This document shows positions 49,608 to 58,946 of a stretch of DNA of 64,000 nucleotides, one piece after another. The notes under the pieces are model-generated. The model searched no databases, had not been told where the DNA came from, and saw only the letters and a program-made list of their open reading frames with translations. Numbering within the stretch: position 1 is the stretch's first letter; each line of letters starts with the position of its first letter. A program made the translations under genes and the position numbers. Origin of the DNA: Epiperipatus broadwayi (taxonomy: Eukaryota; Onychophora; Udeonychophora; Euonychophora; Peripatidae). Location: the NCBI GenBank assembly GCA_028023455.1, contig JAQFVV010006643.1, forward strand, positions 188,001-252,000, in the 5' to 3' direction.

Positions 49608-50500
49608 ATTGAAATCCGGTTCAATGGTGTTGTTATTAAACAAAAAAAAAAAAAAAAGAAATGTATTAAGCTTTTAATTTTAATTAAACGTTTAGGGTTT
49701 AAATTTTCATTATTATTTAAAAAGAATGTGTGTATCAAAACACAAGCGTTTATATGTAAAACGGATTTTTTTTTAAAAAAATGTTTTTCGATTTATTTTA
49801 AAATAGTTTTCATATATCGCCTGTTTTTAAATCCATTTGATTAACAAAAAAAACAAGCAACCTAGCTAATTACATTCCTGTGGCTTTTATTTTAAAGAGT
49901 GGAGATTTGATTTTTATGTAGTTGTTTTCATTTCAATAATCCCTGGGTAGAATTCCTAGATAGATTGAGTGGGAGATTAATATTTGCCCTGCCTAAGGCG
50001 AAGAAATTGAACAACAAGGAAAGTGTTTCGCGGGAAATGGAGCAACGTATAAATAGCCCCGAAAATTTGGAGTGTCAGTTAATTCATTTTTGAGAGATAG
50101 ACAAGTGGTTTTCTCACGTGAAAGTTATATCAGCCCGGACATTTAAATTTCTTAGTTAAAGGACATCAGCTGTTATTAAATACTTTCGCTTGCAAAAATG
50201 AAAAATTCTATACTTGTTATCACCACTCAAATAGCTTACTAACTCCACAAAAGACGGATTCCTGACTTCCAAGTTTGCTCCAGTAATGCCTTGAACACCT
50301 AAAAGAAGCCGGAACCTCTCTACATCTACCTTGCTGCCTAAAGAACCTGAAAATGAACTTAAGTAAAAGTGCGCATTCTACGTGAACTTTGTTTTACCGA
50401 AAGGTAATTATTTTCGTTTTTATTCTTCCCAGGGTAAATTAATTCTCATTAAATCTCCACTCAATCTAATCATAAATATGTCTTCTTAAATCAATATAGC
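49608..50500 (+). mobile_element. LTR-like block with TATA promoter
   Basis: Starts (AT)n-TTGAACC with a nearby GGTTCAA. A core promoter CGTATAAATAGCCCC (50046) is followed 28 bases later by TCAGTT (50075), then a long CpG-bearing leader. An imperfect 21-base inverted repeat (TAGATTGAGTGGGAGATTAA, 49961; partner 50448-50468) brackets it. This resembles a solo LTR or the 5' end of another retroelement. It may also be part of the 5' leader of the RTE downstream, but internal TATA promoters are not usual in LINEs. The 150-codon frame at 49392-49844 is a composite and not credible. Confidence 0.4.
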
Positions 50501-50877
50501 CTCATATCTAAGGAGTTTGCTATTAACTGAAAGGAGACCCTTTGATTCCTCTTGGAGGCCTTAAAGGAACCGAGCAGGGCAAATTCCTAATATCCACTCC
50601 ATACGTTCTTGTCGTTGCAGCTGTTATTACTATGTGATTATTCATATAATACACGAACATGGATGGGCTGCTCACCAACATGCATTAGCCAGCGTGGTGA
50701 GTTTATTGGCTTTTTACCTCTGAGTTTAAGATCAAGAAACACCATGGTCTTTCTTCTCAGTGCCTGATAAGGCAGAATGAATGTTTGTGTAAATGATAAA
50801 TATTTTTCCAATACATATATACAATTATGACAGACAAAAATAAAGCATGACCCTTATTCCCAGGAGGCTGTAAAGTC

Positions 50878-50899
50878 ACCAACCAAGGCAGTGGTTGGT
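50878..50899 (+). other. Stable hairpin in the RTE leader
   Basis: ACCAACC and GGTTGGT form a perfect 7-bp stem with an 8-base loop, in a GC-rich island (50851-50950) unlike the AT-rich surroundings. RTE-type LINEs can start with HDV-like ribozymes; I could not draw a full HDV fold here, so only the hairpin is claimed. Confidence 0.5.
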
Positions 50900-50955
50900 G
50901 GCCGAAGGCGGAGGGTGCTAAGAATCCCCTGATTGCGGACCCAGGCTGCCATTTG

Positions 50956-53622
50956 ATGATGACTTTTTATTTAGGTACTGACAACTGCAGATCACTTTCA
51001 AGTGAAGGAAGATTGCAAGAATTAGAAGAAGAACTGTCTTATATTAAATGGGACATTATTGGACTTTGTGAAGTTAGAAGAAAAGGAGAAGAAACAATTG
51101 ATTTAAAAAGTGGACATATACTCTATTATAAAGGCACACATATTGGAAATACAAGTGGAGTAGGATTCATTATAAATAAAAAGTGGAAGAACAATATTGT
51201 GGAGATTGATGGTGTATCGGACAGAGTGGCAAGATTAGTTATACAACTTAATAGCAGATATCAAATGCAGATAATTCAGGTTTATGCCCCAACAAGTTCT
51301 CATAGTGATGAAGTAGTAGAAGATTTTTATATGGATGTACAAAAGGCTTTTGATCAGAGTAAACAACATTTTAAAATTGTTATGGGAGACTTTAATGCTA
51401 GAATTGATAGACAAATGAAAGATGAAATTGCTGTAGGTAATTTTGGTTATGGTAATAGAAATGAGAGAGGACATAGACTTGTGGAGTTTGCAGAAAAAGA
51501 AAAACTTTATATTATGAATTCATTTTTTGAGAAAAATGTTAGAAGGAAATGGACATGGAAGCATCCAAATGAAGATACAGCAGAATTGGATTATATTTTG
51601 ACTAACAGAAAATACATATTTCAAGATTGTAATGTTCTTAATAAATTTAACACAGGAAGTGATCATCGATTAGTAAGGTATAAGTTACATGTTAATGTAA
51701 AACTAGAAAGACAAAAATTATTAAGAAAAACAATATTTACAGTTGATATTCCTAATCTTCAGAAACATTCTAATGAATTTAAATTAGAACTTACAAATAG
51801 GTTTCAAGTGTTAGGAGATTTTGAACATGATACAGATTTGAATGAAATTAATATGAAAATAACTGATACACTTTTAAAAACTGCAACAAAGATAGCTGGT
51901 AGAAAAAAGCAGCAATTGACTAATAAAATTTCTACTGAGACTAGAGAATTTATGAAGAAAAGAAGGAATATGAAGATATACAAAAATGATGTATTAAAAA
52001 GAATTGAATATCTCGAATTTTGTAAAATGGTACGGAAAAGAATTGAAAATGATATAAGAAAGTATAACTGTGAAATAGCAAGAAAAGCTGTAGAAGAAAA
52101 TAAAAGTCTCAAAAATGTTAAACAACATTTTGGTATTGGTAGAAAATTTATATCTGCAATAAGAAAAAAAGATGGAATTATTACTAAAAAGAGAGATGAC
52201 ATCATGAAATTGGTAGAAGATTTTTATCAAGAATTATATAGTAATAAAGAACAAGTACCTCCTATATCTATTACATCTTCCAAATTGCCCAGAATTTTAA
52301 ATGAAGAAGTGAGACATGCAATTAAGTGTATGAAGAAAGGAAAGGCTCCAGGAAATGATGGAATTATAATTGATATATTAAAAGAAGCAGGTGAAGAAAT
52401 AGAAACAATTTTAGCAAAGTTATATACCAAATGTCTAAATGATAAAGATGTACCGGAAGATTGGAAGAATGCAGTAATAATATTAATATTTAAAAAAGGT
52501 GATAAAGAAGATATTAGAAATTACAGACCGATCAGCCTTTTATCAGTTTTATATAAAATTTTTACCAAGATAATTACAACTCGTCTACAGAGAACTTTGG
52601 ATTTCCACCAACCAAGAGAACAAGCTGGATTTAAAAGTGGTTTTAGTACAATAGATCATATCCAGGTATTGAGAGAAGTCATAGAAAGGACAAATGAATA
52701 TGAGTTGTCATTATGTTTTGGATTTGTAGATTATGAAAAGGCATTCGATTCTATACACATTTCTTCAGTGATTAAAGCATTGGATCATCAAGGTATAGAT
52801 CCAGGATATTGTCATATTTTAAAGAATATTTATAAAAATGCAACAGCAACAATTAGATTACATAATGATACTGGAAAAATCAACATTGAGAAAGGTGTAA
52901 GACAAGGTGACTCCATATCTCCAAAACTCTTTACAGCTGTGCTGCAAGAAGTATTTTGTGGATTAAAATGGGAAACTAAAGGAGTGAAAGTAAATGGAGA
53001 GTATTTAAGTCATTTAGATTTCGCAGATGATGTAGTTGTTTTTGCAAATAATGCTTCAGAGCTGCAGGAAATGTTGCAGGAGTTAGCAGATGGAAGTAGA
53101 AAAGTAGGACTAAAGATAAATGTTAAAAAGACTAAAATAATGTTTAATCGATTTGCTCAAAATATGAAAATAAAGATTGATTATGAAGAATTAGAAGAAG
53201 TTAACAGTTACAAATACCTTGGTCAGATTATTAATACAGATGGAAACATAATGGAGGAAATTAATCATAGAATTAAACTTGGTTGGAGTGCTTTTGGTAG
53301 AAATAACTTGATACTAAAAGGAAATATGCCTATGTGTTTGAAAAGGATGGTTTTTAACAAATGTGTTTTACCAGTTCTTACTTATGGATCTGAGACTTGG
53401 ACACTTAATAGAAGAGCAATACAGAGACTTCAGACCACTCAAAGGAGTATGGAGAGATGTATGTTGGGAGTAACAAGAAGAGATCGAAAATGCAATGTAT
53501 GGGTAAGACAACAAACAGGTGTTACTGACCTTATTGAAAAAATTAAAAGATTGAAATGGAGTTGGGCTGGACATATTGCTAGAAGAGATGATAATATATG
53601 GACAATTGAAATTTTAAACTGA
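50956..53622 (+). CDS. RTE-type endonuclease/reverse transcriptase, ends early by one TGA
   Basis: About 888 residues for a LINE that nicks DNA and primes reverse transcription at the nick. The APE-type endonuclease (about 1-240) keeps Asn10, Glu39 (LCEV), Tyr110 (VYAPTS), Asp145/Asn147 (MGDFNAR) and SDH at about 236-238. A linker rich in Lys/Arg follows (about 250-430). The reverse transcriptase (about 450-730) has KGKAPGNDGI, YRPISLL, FVDYEKAFDS with Asp592, GVRQGDSISP and FADDVV with Asp691/692. The C-terminal region has QRLQTTQRSMERCMLG and WAGHIARRDDN. Translation stops at 53620-53622 where relatives have Trp; the same frame runs on 54 codons to 53784 with typical RTE C-terminal sequence. 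The usual Trp before Asn10 is Asp. The ATG at 50956 follows a leaderless stretch. Confidence 0.92.
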   Translation: MMTFYLGTDNCRSLSSEGRLQELEEELSYIKWDIIGLCEVRRKGEETIDLKSGHILYYKGTHIGNTSGVGFIINKKWKNNIVEIDGVSDRVARLVIQLNSRYQMQIIQVYAPTSSHSDEVVEDFYMDVQKAFDQSKQHFKIVMGDFNARIDRQMKDEIAVGNFGYGNRNERGHRLVEFAEKEKLYIMNSFFEKNVRRKWTWKHPNEDTAELDYILTNRKYIFQDCNVLNKFNTGSDHRLVRYKLHVNVKLERQKLLRKTIFTVDIPNLQKHSNEFKLELTNRFQVLGDFEHDTDLNEINMKITDTLLKTATKIAGRKKQQLTNKISTETREFMKKRRNMKIYKNDVLKRIEYLEFCKMVRKRIENDIRKYNCEIARKAVEENKSLKNVKQHFGIGRKFISAIRKKDGIITKKRDDIMKLVEDFYQELYSNKEQVPPISITSSKLPRILNEEVRHAIKCMKKGKAPGNDGIIIDILKEAGEEIETILAKLYTKCLNDKDVPEDWKNAVIILIFKKGDKEDIRNYRPISLLSVLYKIFTKIITTRLQRTLDFHQPREQAGFKSGFSTIDHIQVLREVIERTNEYELSLCFGFVDYEKAFDSIHISSVIKALDHQGIDPGYCHILKNIYKNATATIRLHNDTGKINIEKGVRQGDSISPKLFTAVLQEVFCGLKWETKGVKVNGEYLSHLDFADDVVVFANNASELQEMLQELADGSRKVGLKINVKKTKIMFNRFAQNMKIKIDYEELEEVNSYKYLGQIINTDGNIMEEINHRIKLGWSAFGRNNLILKGNMPMCLKRMVFNKCVLPVLTYGSETWTLNRRAIQRLQTTQRSMERCMLGVTRRDRKCNVWVRQQTGVTDLIEKIKRLKWSWAGHIARRDDNIWTIEILN

Positions 53623-53784
53623 ATTCCAAGAGATTGTAAAAGACCCAGAAAGAGACCACATGTGAGATGGATGGATGAAATAAGAAAATGTGCAGGTGTG
53701 TTGTGGAGAAGAGAAGCTAAAGATCGGAGAAGATGGATTAAACTTGGAGAGACCTTCATCCTGCAGTGGATTGATAATGGTTGA
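53623..53784 (+). pseudogene. Detached C-terminal tail of the RTE ORF
   Basis: This in-frame continuation after the TGA encodes about 53 residues (PRDCKRPRKRP, RWMDEIRK, LQWIDNG) and ends at TGA 53782, which merges into the TGATGA tail. A single G-to-A change at the last base of TGG would explain the early stop. Otherwise it is undamaged, so the element decayed recently. Confidence 0.8.
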
Positions 53785-53797
53785 TGATGATGATGAT

Positions 53798-54430
53798 ATA
53801 TATATAATCAGTGCTCAGTTTATATTAAGATAGAAAATCTTTATACTAGACAGGCTTCAATCTACTCCAACCTCCAACTCTTCAGCCATCCATACCATTG
53901 AAAATCTGATGATGGAAAGCCCAATCCCATGTTGATGCCAATATTATTACCATGCCTATATTGACCTCAAGTCACTCTGACCCCTCATGTATAGGACCTT
54001 ATCCATTTAAATACATAGAAGAGGGATGGGCAGGATGCAGGATTAATGTGTAAGATTTGAAATACAAGCATTTTTATATACCTGGAGTTTAATTGTAAAT
54101 ATAGGGGATTTGAACACAGACTTTCAAGCATAGGATTTGGATTTTCCATCATCAGATTTTCAATGGTATGGATGGCTGAAGAGTTGGAGATTGGAGTAAC
54201 TATTAAAGTATAAAAATTTACTACCTTAATATAAACTGAGCACTGATTTTATATATATGGGAGATAATGTGGATCAACTGATGAGTGCTGGTTCAGCATG
54301 AAATACATATATTGGTAATTATTTATCTTTTGTACATGTGTGTGGTCATGTGCATTAGTGGTATGAGATAGGGTAGGTAGTTAAAGGGTGCTTAAAAGTC
54401 TGTTCAAATTAGCTATATTTATTATTTAAG
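53798..54430. mobile_element. Two head-to-head family C elements
   Basis: 53804-53915 (CAGTGCTCAGTTTATATTAA; CTCCAACTCTTCAGCCATCC) is inverted at 54140-54250. The right copy is plus-oriented, from a box-B-like end near 54100 (GGATTTGAACACAGAC) to a matching inverted end near 54410. The left copy is the far half of the minus-oriented element that begins at 49.44 kb and is split by the RTE-containing block. Unlike the other copies it has the extra segment CATACCATTGAAAATCTGAT. Confidence 0.65.
54273..54316 (+). ncRNA. Hammerhead ribozyme candidate, family C
   Basis: Core CTGATGA (54278-54284), stem II GTGCTG/CAGCAT with loop GTT (54285-54299), GAAA (54300-54303), stem III ATA/TAT with loop CA (54303-54310), cleavage expected after A54311, and stem I ATCAA (54273-54277) with TTGGT (54312-54316). 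All invariant core bases are present; the stem II closing pair is G-U, explained by CpG decay of CACGAAA. The three-base-pair stem III is weak in a monomer. Confidence 0.65.
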
Positions 54431-55443
54431 TCCATGTTTTTTTTATATTTAAAAGTGTTAAAAAAAGATAAGAGAGATGATCAATTTTAAAGATCTAAAT
54501 TTAGTGTTAAAAAAAGAAAGATAAAGCCAATTTTAAGATAACTTCAGAGTTAGAAAAGTGGGAGAAAGACATTCATTAGTATGCAGTTTAAAATTAAAAA
54601 GAACTGTTAATTACTTTATCCTACCCAAAGAATGAATTTTGAAGAAGAAAAAAAGAAAAGATCAAAAAGATCAGATAATTATTTAAGCATCTAATGCATA
54701 CTTGTTCAGGTCTTTGGATTTCTAAAAGACGGATCTATCAAAGTGCCAAAGTGGACTATTATTTAATTACATCTCTAAAGAACTCCATTAAAACCAAAAC
54801 TTTGCTATAATTAGACTCTCTATATACCTCATATACACACTCTGGACAATTATGTATAAAAAATACTCAACAACTTTGACTTTCAAGAAGAAAATTGTTG
54901 AAGACCAAACTAATAAAACTAAAGAAAAGAGATGGACTGCTTGTTCCAAGAGCAATACATGAGGATATGTGGAACCTATTCGGAATTAGTGACCAGTGAG
55001 TAAACAAGCATTGCAAAATAATTACAATATTTCACAAAATTAAAGAACAATTAAATTATCTAAAAATACTCCATTGTAATTATAATATGTACAAAATGTT
55101 AAAAATATTCTACTAACCCTAAATAAATAAATTTTTGAAACTAAAAACATTTTGCACATAACCAGGTGTCCATGCAGCTGTAGAGATTCTAATAAATAAG
55201 TTTGCTGTGATATCACTGAAGCCCACATATATATTTGAGAAAAGATATTTGTGAGGTATTAAATATTATTGCTGCATGGAACCAACTCATCAGAAAATAT
55301 TTATTTATTATATATATATTGAAGAGATTCTCCAACAAAATATGGTGCTAGAATCAATCTACTTTTGTTGAACCACAGACCATCAAGAAGGCTAGAACAT
55401 CTAAAATTTAAATAGAGAATAAACCAAAGCACTCAATTGCTGA
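54431..55443. other. AT-rich DNA, nothing assigned
   Basis: Lys-rich low-complexity sequence around 54460-54670. Nothing recognised. Confidence 0.45.
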
Positions 55444-55653
55444 TCTCCAAAGACCAAAGAGAAATCCAGTCTTGTTACTGCTTCACATCTCCTGTTGATG
55501 GATTCAAATAAAATGCAGAATAAAATACAAGAAGTAAATGAAGAGAAGAAAAATATCCATTTATCTGTTAACATACCTACAAACAGAGTAGAAAAAAAAA
55601 TGGGAATAGCAGGAAGAATCCATGGCAACTCTAAAGAAAAATGTCCCTAAAGA
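55444..55653 (+). other. Open frame of about 68 codons, possible gene or transposon relic
   Basis: The plus-strand frame has polar protein-like composition (SLVTASHLLLMDSNKMQN; NIHLSVNIPTNRVEKKMG). The same frame is stop-ridden just upstream (IEEILQQNMVLESIYFC, then stops). No family recognised. It may be an exon or part of a decayed element; the minus-strand frame on the same DNA is hydrophobic and less likely. Confidence 0.2.
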
Positions 55654-55979
55654 AATTCAGATTGTAGAATGACTATTGATGTCCAGGATCTATGTCAGCA
55701 TCCTTATCATAGTAAAATAAAAAATTGTACAAGCACCAGCTTTAAAAAGGAATTTTTCCAGCTAAACAGCTGTAATATATCTATGTATGTCAAATAATAC
55801 TATGTGGCTGAATTCAAATTTTTAATCTTGAACAAACCTTGCTTTTGAATAAAATTCACTAAATTAACTGAAATGGTTTCTACCTCGGAAAAAGAAATGC
55901 CTGATAATATTAAAAAAAAACGTTTTTTTTTAAATAACTCTGAACAATTTATTTTTTTAGTTATTATTAATGTCCATCT

Positions 55980-55994
55980 CTTTTTCTCTCTCAG

Positions 55995-56027
<33 letters not shown>

Positions 56028-56043
56028 TTGTCTCTCTTTTTCT
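55980..56043. repeat. (CT)n microsatellite
   Basis: Interrupted TCTC tract with GTCTCTCT variants. Confidence 0.95.
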
Positions 56044-56699
56044 CTAAAGCATTAAATAAGTATCAGTTATTAAGAATGGGAAGTTGTCACGAATGATGAA
56101 TATTGACTATATCAAGATTAATTTGTTATCATTTATATATATATTTTTTTCATAAAATGTTGTTTCTTTTTGTTTGTTAATTTTGGTAACATGACAAAAA
56201 AAAGTTTTTTTTTTTTCTATATATTATTCTTATTATATTTAAAGATCAAATACAGATTTATTAATAATGGAAAGTAGCACAAACACATGCAATACTATCT
56301 GTTTGCTTGGGTAAGAGTGCTGTATAAATGTGCAAATTTAGAAAGAGAAAATGGGTAGAAATTTATTATAGTGAAAACTAAATTTAAGGTAATCAGTAAC
56401 CTAACTTAATGGGATTGAAATGAATCAGACTTATAATTAGAAAAAGATCTCTCTTTAGGTATTCCTATCTTTATAATGTAAATAAATTTTCTCTACATAT
56501 TCCTTGATTATTTTTAAGGTTTTATGCATGAATTTTATATGTTACATACTATGAGCATGTGTGGGTGTTTCCTGTGTTTATTTGTGAAATTTAATTTTTC
56601 CATCATCTAAAATATCTTTACACCTACTGAATGTGTCAAACATATTATATGCTGTTAACGTGGTAGAGTTTAAATTAATTTTGGGGGAAGAGGGGAAGA

Positions 56700-57095
56700 G
56701 TATATTTGTTGTTGATATCATTAAATGTAACCAATCTATTGATTTTTATGTAAATTTTTCAATGTATATTAATAACTAATAATAAAAATTCAATTCTTTG
56801 ATTAAAGAGGTTTGTAGTTTTTCTTAAGGTTGATTGTTTTTCTTGTAAAATAGCTTTGTCAGCATTACCATCACCAATGGATTCCAGTCATAAAATATAG
56901 TTTAAAGATTGTATTTATTGTGGTTGTTATTATCATTAAATAGGACCAAATTTTATCGATTGTTAGGTGAATTTTCTGTGTATATCCATAAATCACTGAT
57001 AATAAAAGTAGGTTCTTTTGATTGAAGAGGTTTATATATGTTTTCCAAGATTGATTAATTTTCTTATTGAAATTAGCCTGATAGTGCTCATTGTG
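56700..57095 (+). repeat. Diverged direct repeat, period about 220 bp
   Basis: ATCATTAAATGTAACCAA ... AACTAATAATAAAA ... GATTAAAGAGGTTT (56717-56815) is echoed by ATCATTAAATAGGACCAA ... CACTGATAATAAAA ... GATTGAAGAGGTTT (56931-57035) in the same order, followed in both by a GATTGATT-TTTTCTT stretch. Confidence 0.65.
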
Positions 57096-57463
57096 GGTAT
57101 ATTCTAATTATAGAACACAAGTTGGAGATGTAGTAATAATTTAATAAATAACTAAGAGTAAGGAAGCTATATAATGTGATTTTAAAAAGTCTATGCATAT
57201 TAACCTTTTGTCATCGGAGTATCCATTGAAGTATTGGAGGTTGTTATTTATTTGTATATACCAGAGCATTATTCATCATTTTAAAATCAAAAGCAGTCAT
57301 AATTTATGTTAATTGTGCATTATTTATAAGGCTCTCATCATTATATTAATATTAAACTAAGGATAAATAGAGTAAACGGCCATACAGATGGTGTTTTTCA
57401 TTTTTGGTTATTTGTTGTTTGTAAGCTAGCCTAAAGTATGCCTCCCAACAGTGAATTATAAAG

Positions 57464-57612
57464 GCTTATGATGGTGAGTTATTAAATATGATCTAGAAAG
57501 ACTTATGATATTAAGATATTAAATGTGATTTAGAAATACTTATAATATTAAGTGGTTGAAATAGGATCTATGAAAACTTATCAGGTTGAATGATTAAATA
57601 TGATCTATCATA
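57464..57612 (+). repeat. Tandem repeat, unit about 39 bp, about four copies
   Basis: Units of the type GACTTATGATATTAAG plus ATTAAATATGATCTAGAAA follow each other with 70-85 percent visual similarity. Confidence 0.75.
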
Positions 57613-57949
57613 TATACATTTATCCATTTATCTTAGGCCACTCCCATACAAAAATTTATTTATTTCTCACCAACTCACTAGATCATGTTTACCAGTAAAA
57701 AGTGAATCTACACATTAATTGGTACAAGAATATAGCTTGTCAACTGTGGTTATGTACTGGTGACCATCATTATAAAATTGCCACCCAACTTGATCTCGCC
57801 CACATTGGAGGAAGTAAAAATATGCATTTAGTGCAAGATTAATTTCAGACTTGTATAAGAATTTATCTGAGAGTTTGTGTAAGAATTTGTCGACACAATT
57901 ATGGGCTGATGAAAATGATTTGTGCAAACTGTATACTGTTATAAATCTT

Positions 57950-58075
57950 AAAACTACATACCATTATAAATGGAAATCTATATACCATTATAAATGGTGT
58001 ACCAACTAAAGCTAGATAATTTCCATTATAAATAATGTAACAACTCAGATTCAAACTACTTACCATTATAAATGG
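57950..58075. repeat. Clustered palindromic word CCATTATAAATGG
   Basis: The near-palindrome ACCATTATAAATGG appears at about 57959, 57982 and 58061, with a variant CCATTATAAATAATG at 58022. Function unknown; it could be a local tandem-repeat relic. Confidence 0.6.
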
Positions 58076-58535
58076 CTACCTAACATGACTTTCTAGGTTT
58101 AAATAGCCTAGTTGCACTCTGGCAAGACAGATAATGGTTTAAGTGTTGATATTTAATGTCACCATTTTCTTGCCCAACTAAGGGCTTCCATTATCTATTG
58201 TTTGCCAAATAACTTGATACTAACTGATAATCATTTATAAATAAAAGGAACATAAAATACCTACTATTACAATTGGCAATCAATATAACAGGATAGAGAT
58301 ACAAACTACCAATCTATTATTATAAAATGACATGCCCATAGTTATAAATAAAAGAGTAAACAATATACTGTTACAATATATTCTACTTTATTTGGTATCT
58401 TCTTTTAATTTGAATACTAATCTTGACATTCTGACTGATATATCATCAATCTTCACAATGTTGTTCTTTCATTTTTATTTATAACAGATCCATTTTATTC
58501 TCGCTTTGAATATTTGGATTTATAGTAATAGATGA

Positions 58536-58946
58536 ATAAATGTCAGAATTAAGGAATATAGAAATGCTTTTAATCAAAAAATTAGCACATCAGTTTTTAC
58601 TTCCCATTTTTTAGAAATTGGTCACAAACCTGATTTTGACAATATCAAAATACTTGCTAATTTGGAAAGATATGATTTAAGAACCACAAGAGAATTAATT
58701 GAAATATCAAAGAGACCTTCTGGTTTAAATAGGGCTCACAAAGCACAACATATTCTAGCTATGTGGAAACCTCTCATTTTATCTAATATTAACTTGAAAT
58801 TAATAGATGAAAAAACCGAGGGAAATAAACATTTTGATAAGCCTCATATTGTGAATGCTAAACTACTTCATGTTAAATCTCATTTCTCATCTTGCACTCA
58901 GTCACATTATTGTTTGAGATCTAATGATTTTTCTTTCAAAAGTTAA
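58536..58946 (+). pseudogene. Penelope-like GIY-YIG endonuclease C-terminal fragment
   Basis: An uninterrupted plus frame of 136 codons reads INVRIKEYRNAF, then SVFTSHFLEIGHKPDF, ILANLERYDLRTTRELIEIS, KRPSGLNR and WKPLIL. This is the order seen after the GIY-YIG motif in Penelope-like retroelements (R-KEH, SA-AEH-GH, kiL, R-reaieI, lNrd, W-pll). The GIY-YIG motif itself and the reverse transcriptase upstream are missing; a stop precedes at 58533. The tail from about 58880 is not recognised. Penelope-like elements often carry hammerheads, and the segment just after the stop (58947-58985) has a vaguely similar layout but no acceptable core. Confidence 0.6.

Larger units (their letters stand above)
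50501..53797 (+). mobile_element. RTE-clade LINE, nearly intact
   Basis: A leader of roughly 450 bases, one large ORF, almost no 3' UTR and a terminal (TGATGA)n tail (53782-53795) are the RTE layout. The left border is uncertain; it may extend to 49608. It lies inside the (AT)n of a family C repeat: that repeat's two halves sit at 49.44-49.60 and from 53.80 kb. Decayed copies at 34.3 and 45.7 kb are on the opposite strand. Confidence 0.85.

Noticed and set aside
49392-49844. 150-codon plus-strand gene
   Set aside because: It runs across a family C repeat, a microsatellite and a poly(A) run; no protein-like conservation is expected.
50851-50950. HDV-like ribozyme in the RTE leader
   Set aside because: A hairpin and a CTAAGAA word are there, but I could not satisfy the nested double-pseudoknot pairing by eye; reported only as a structured leader.
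51235-53759. Minus-strand open frames under the RTE ORF
   Set aside because: They are antisense shadows of the reverse-transcriptase coding sequence.
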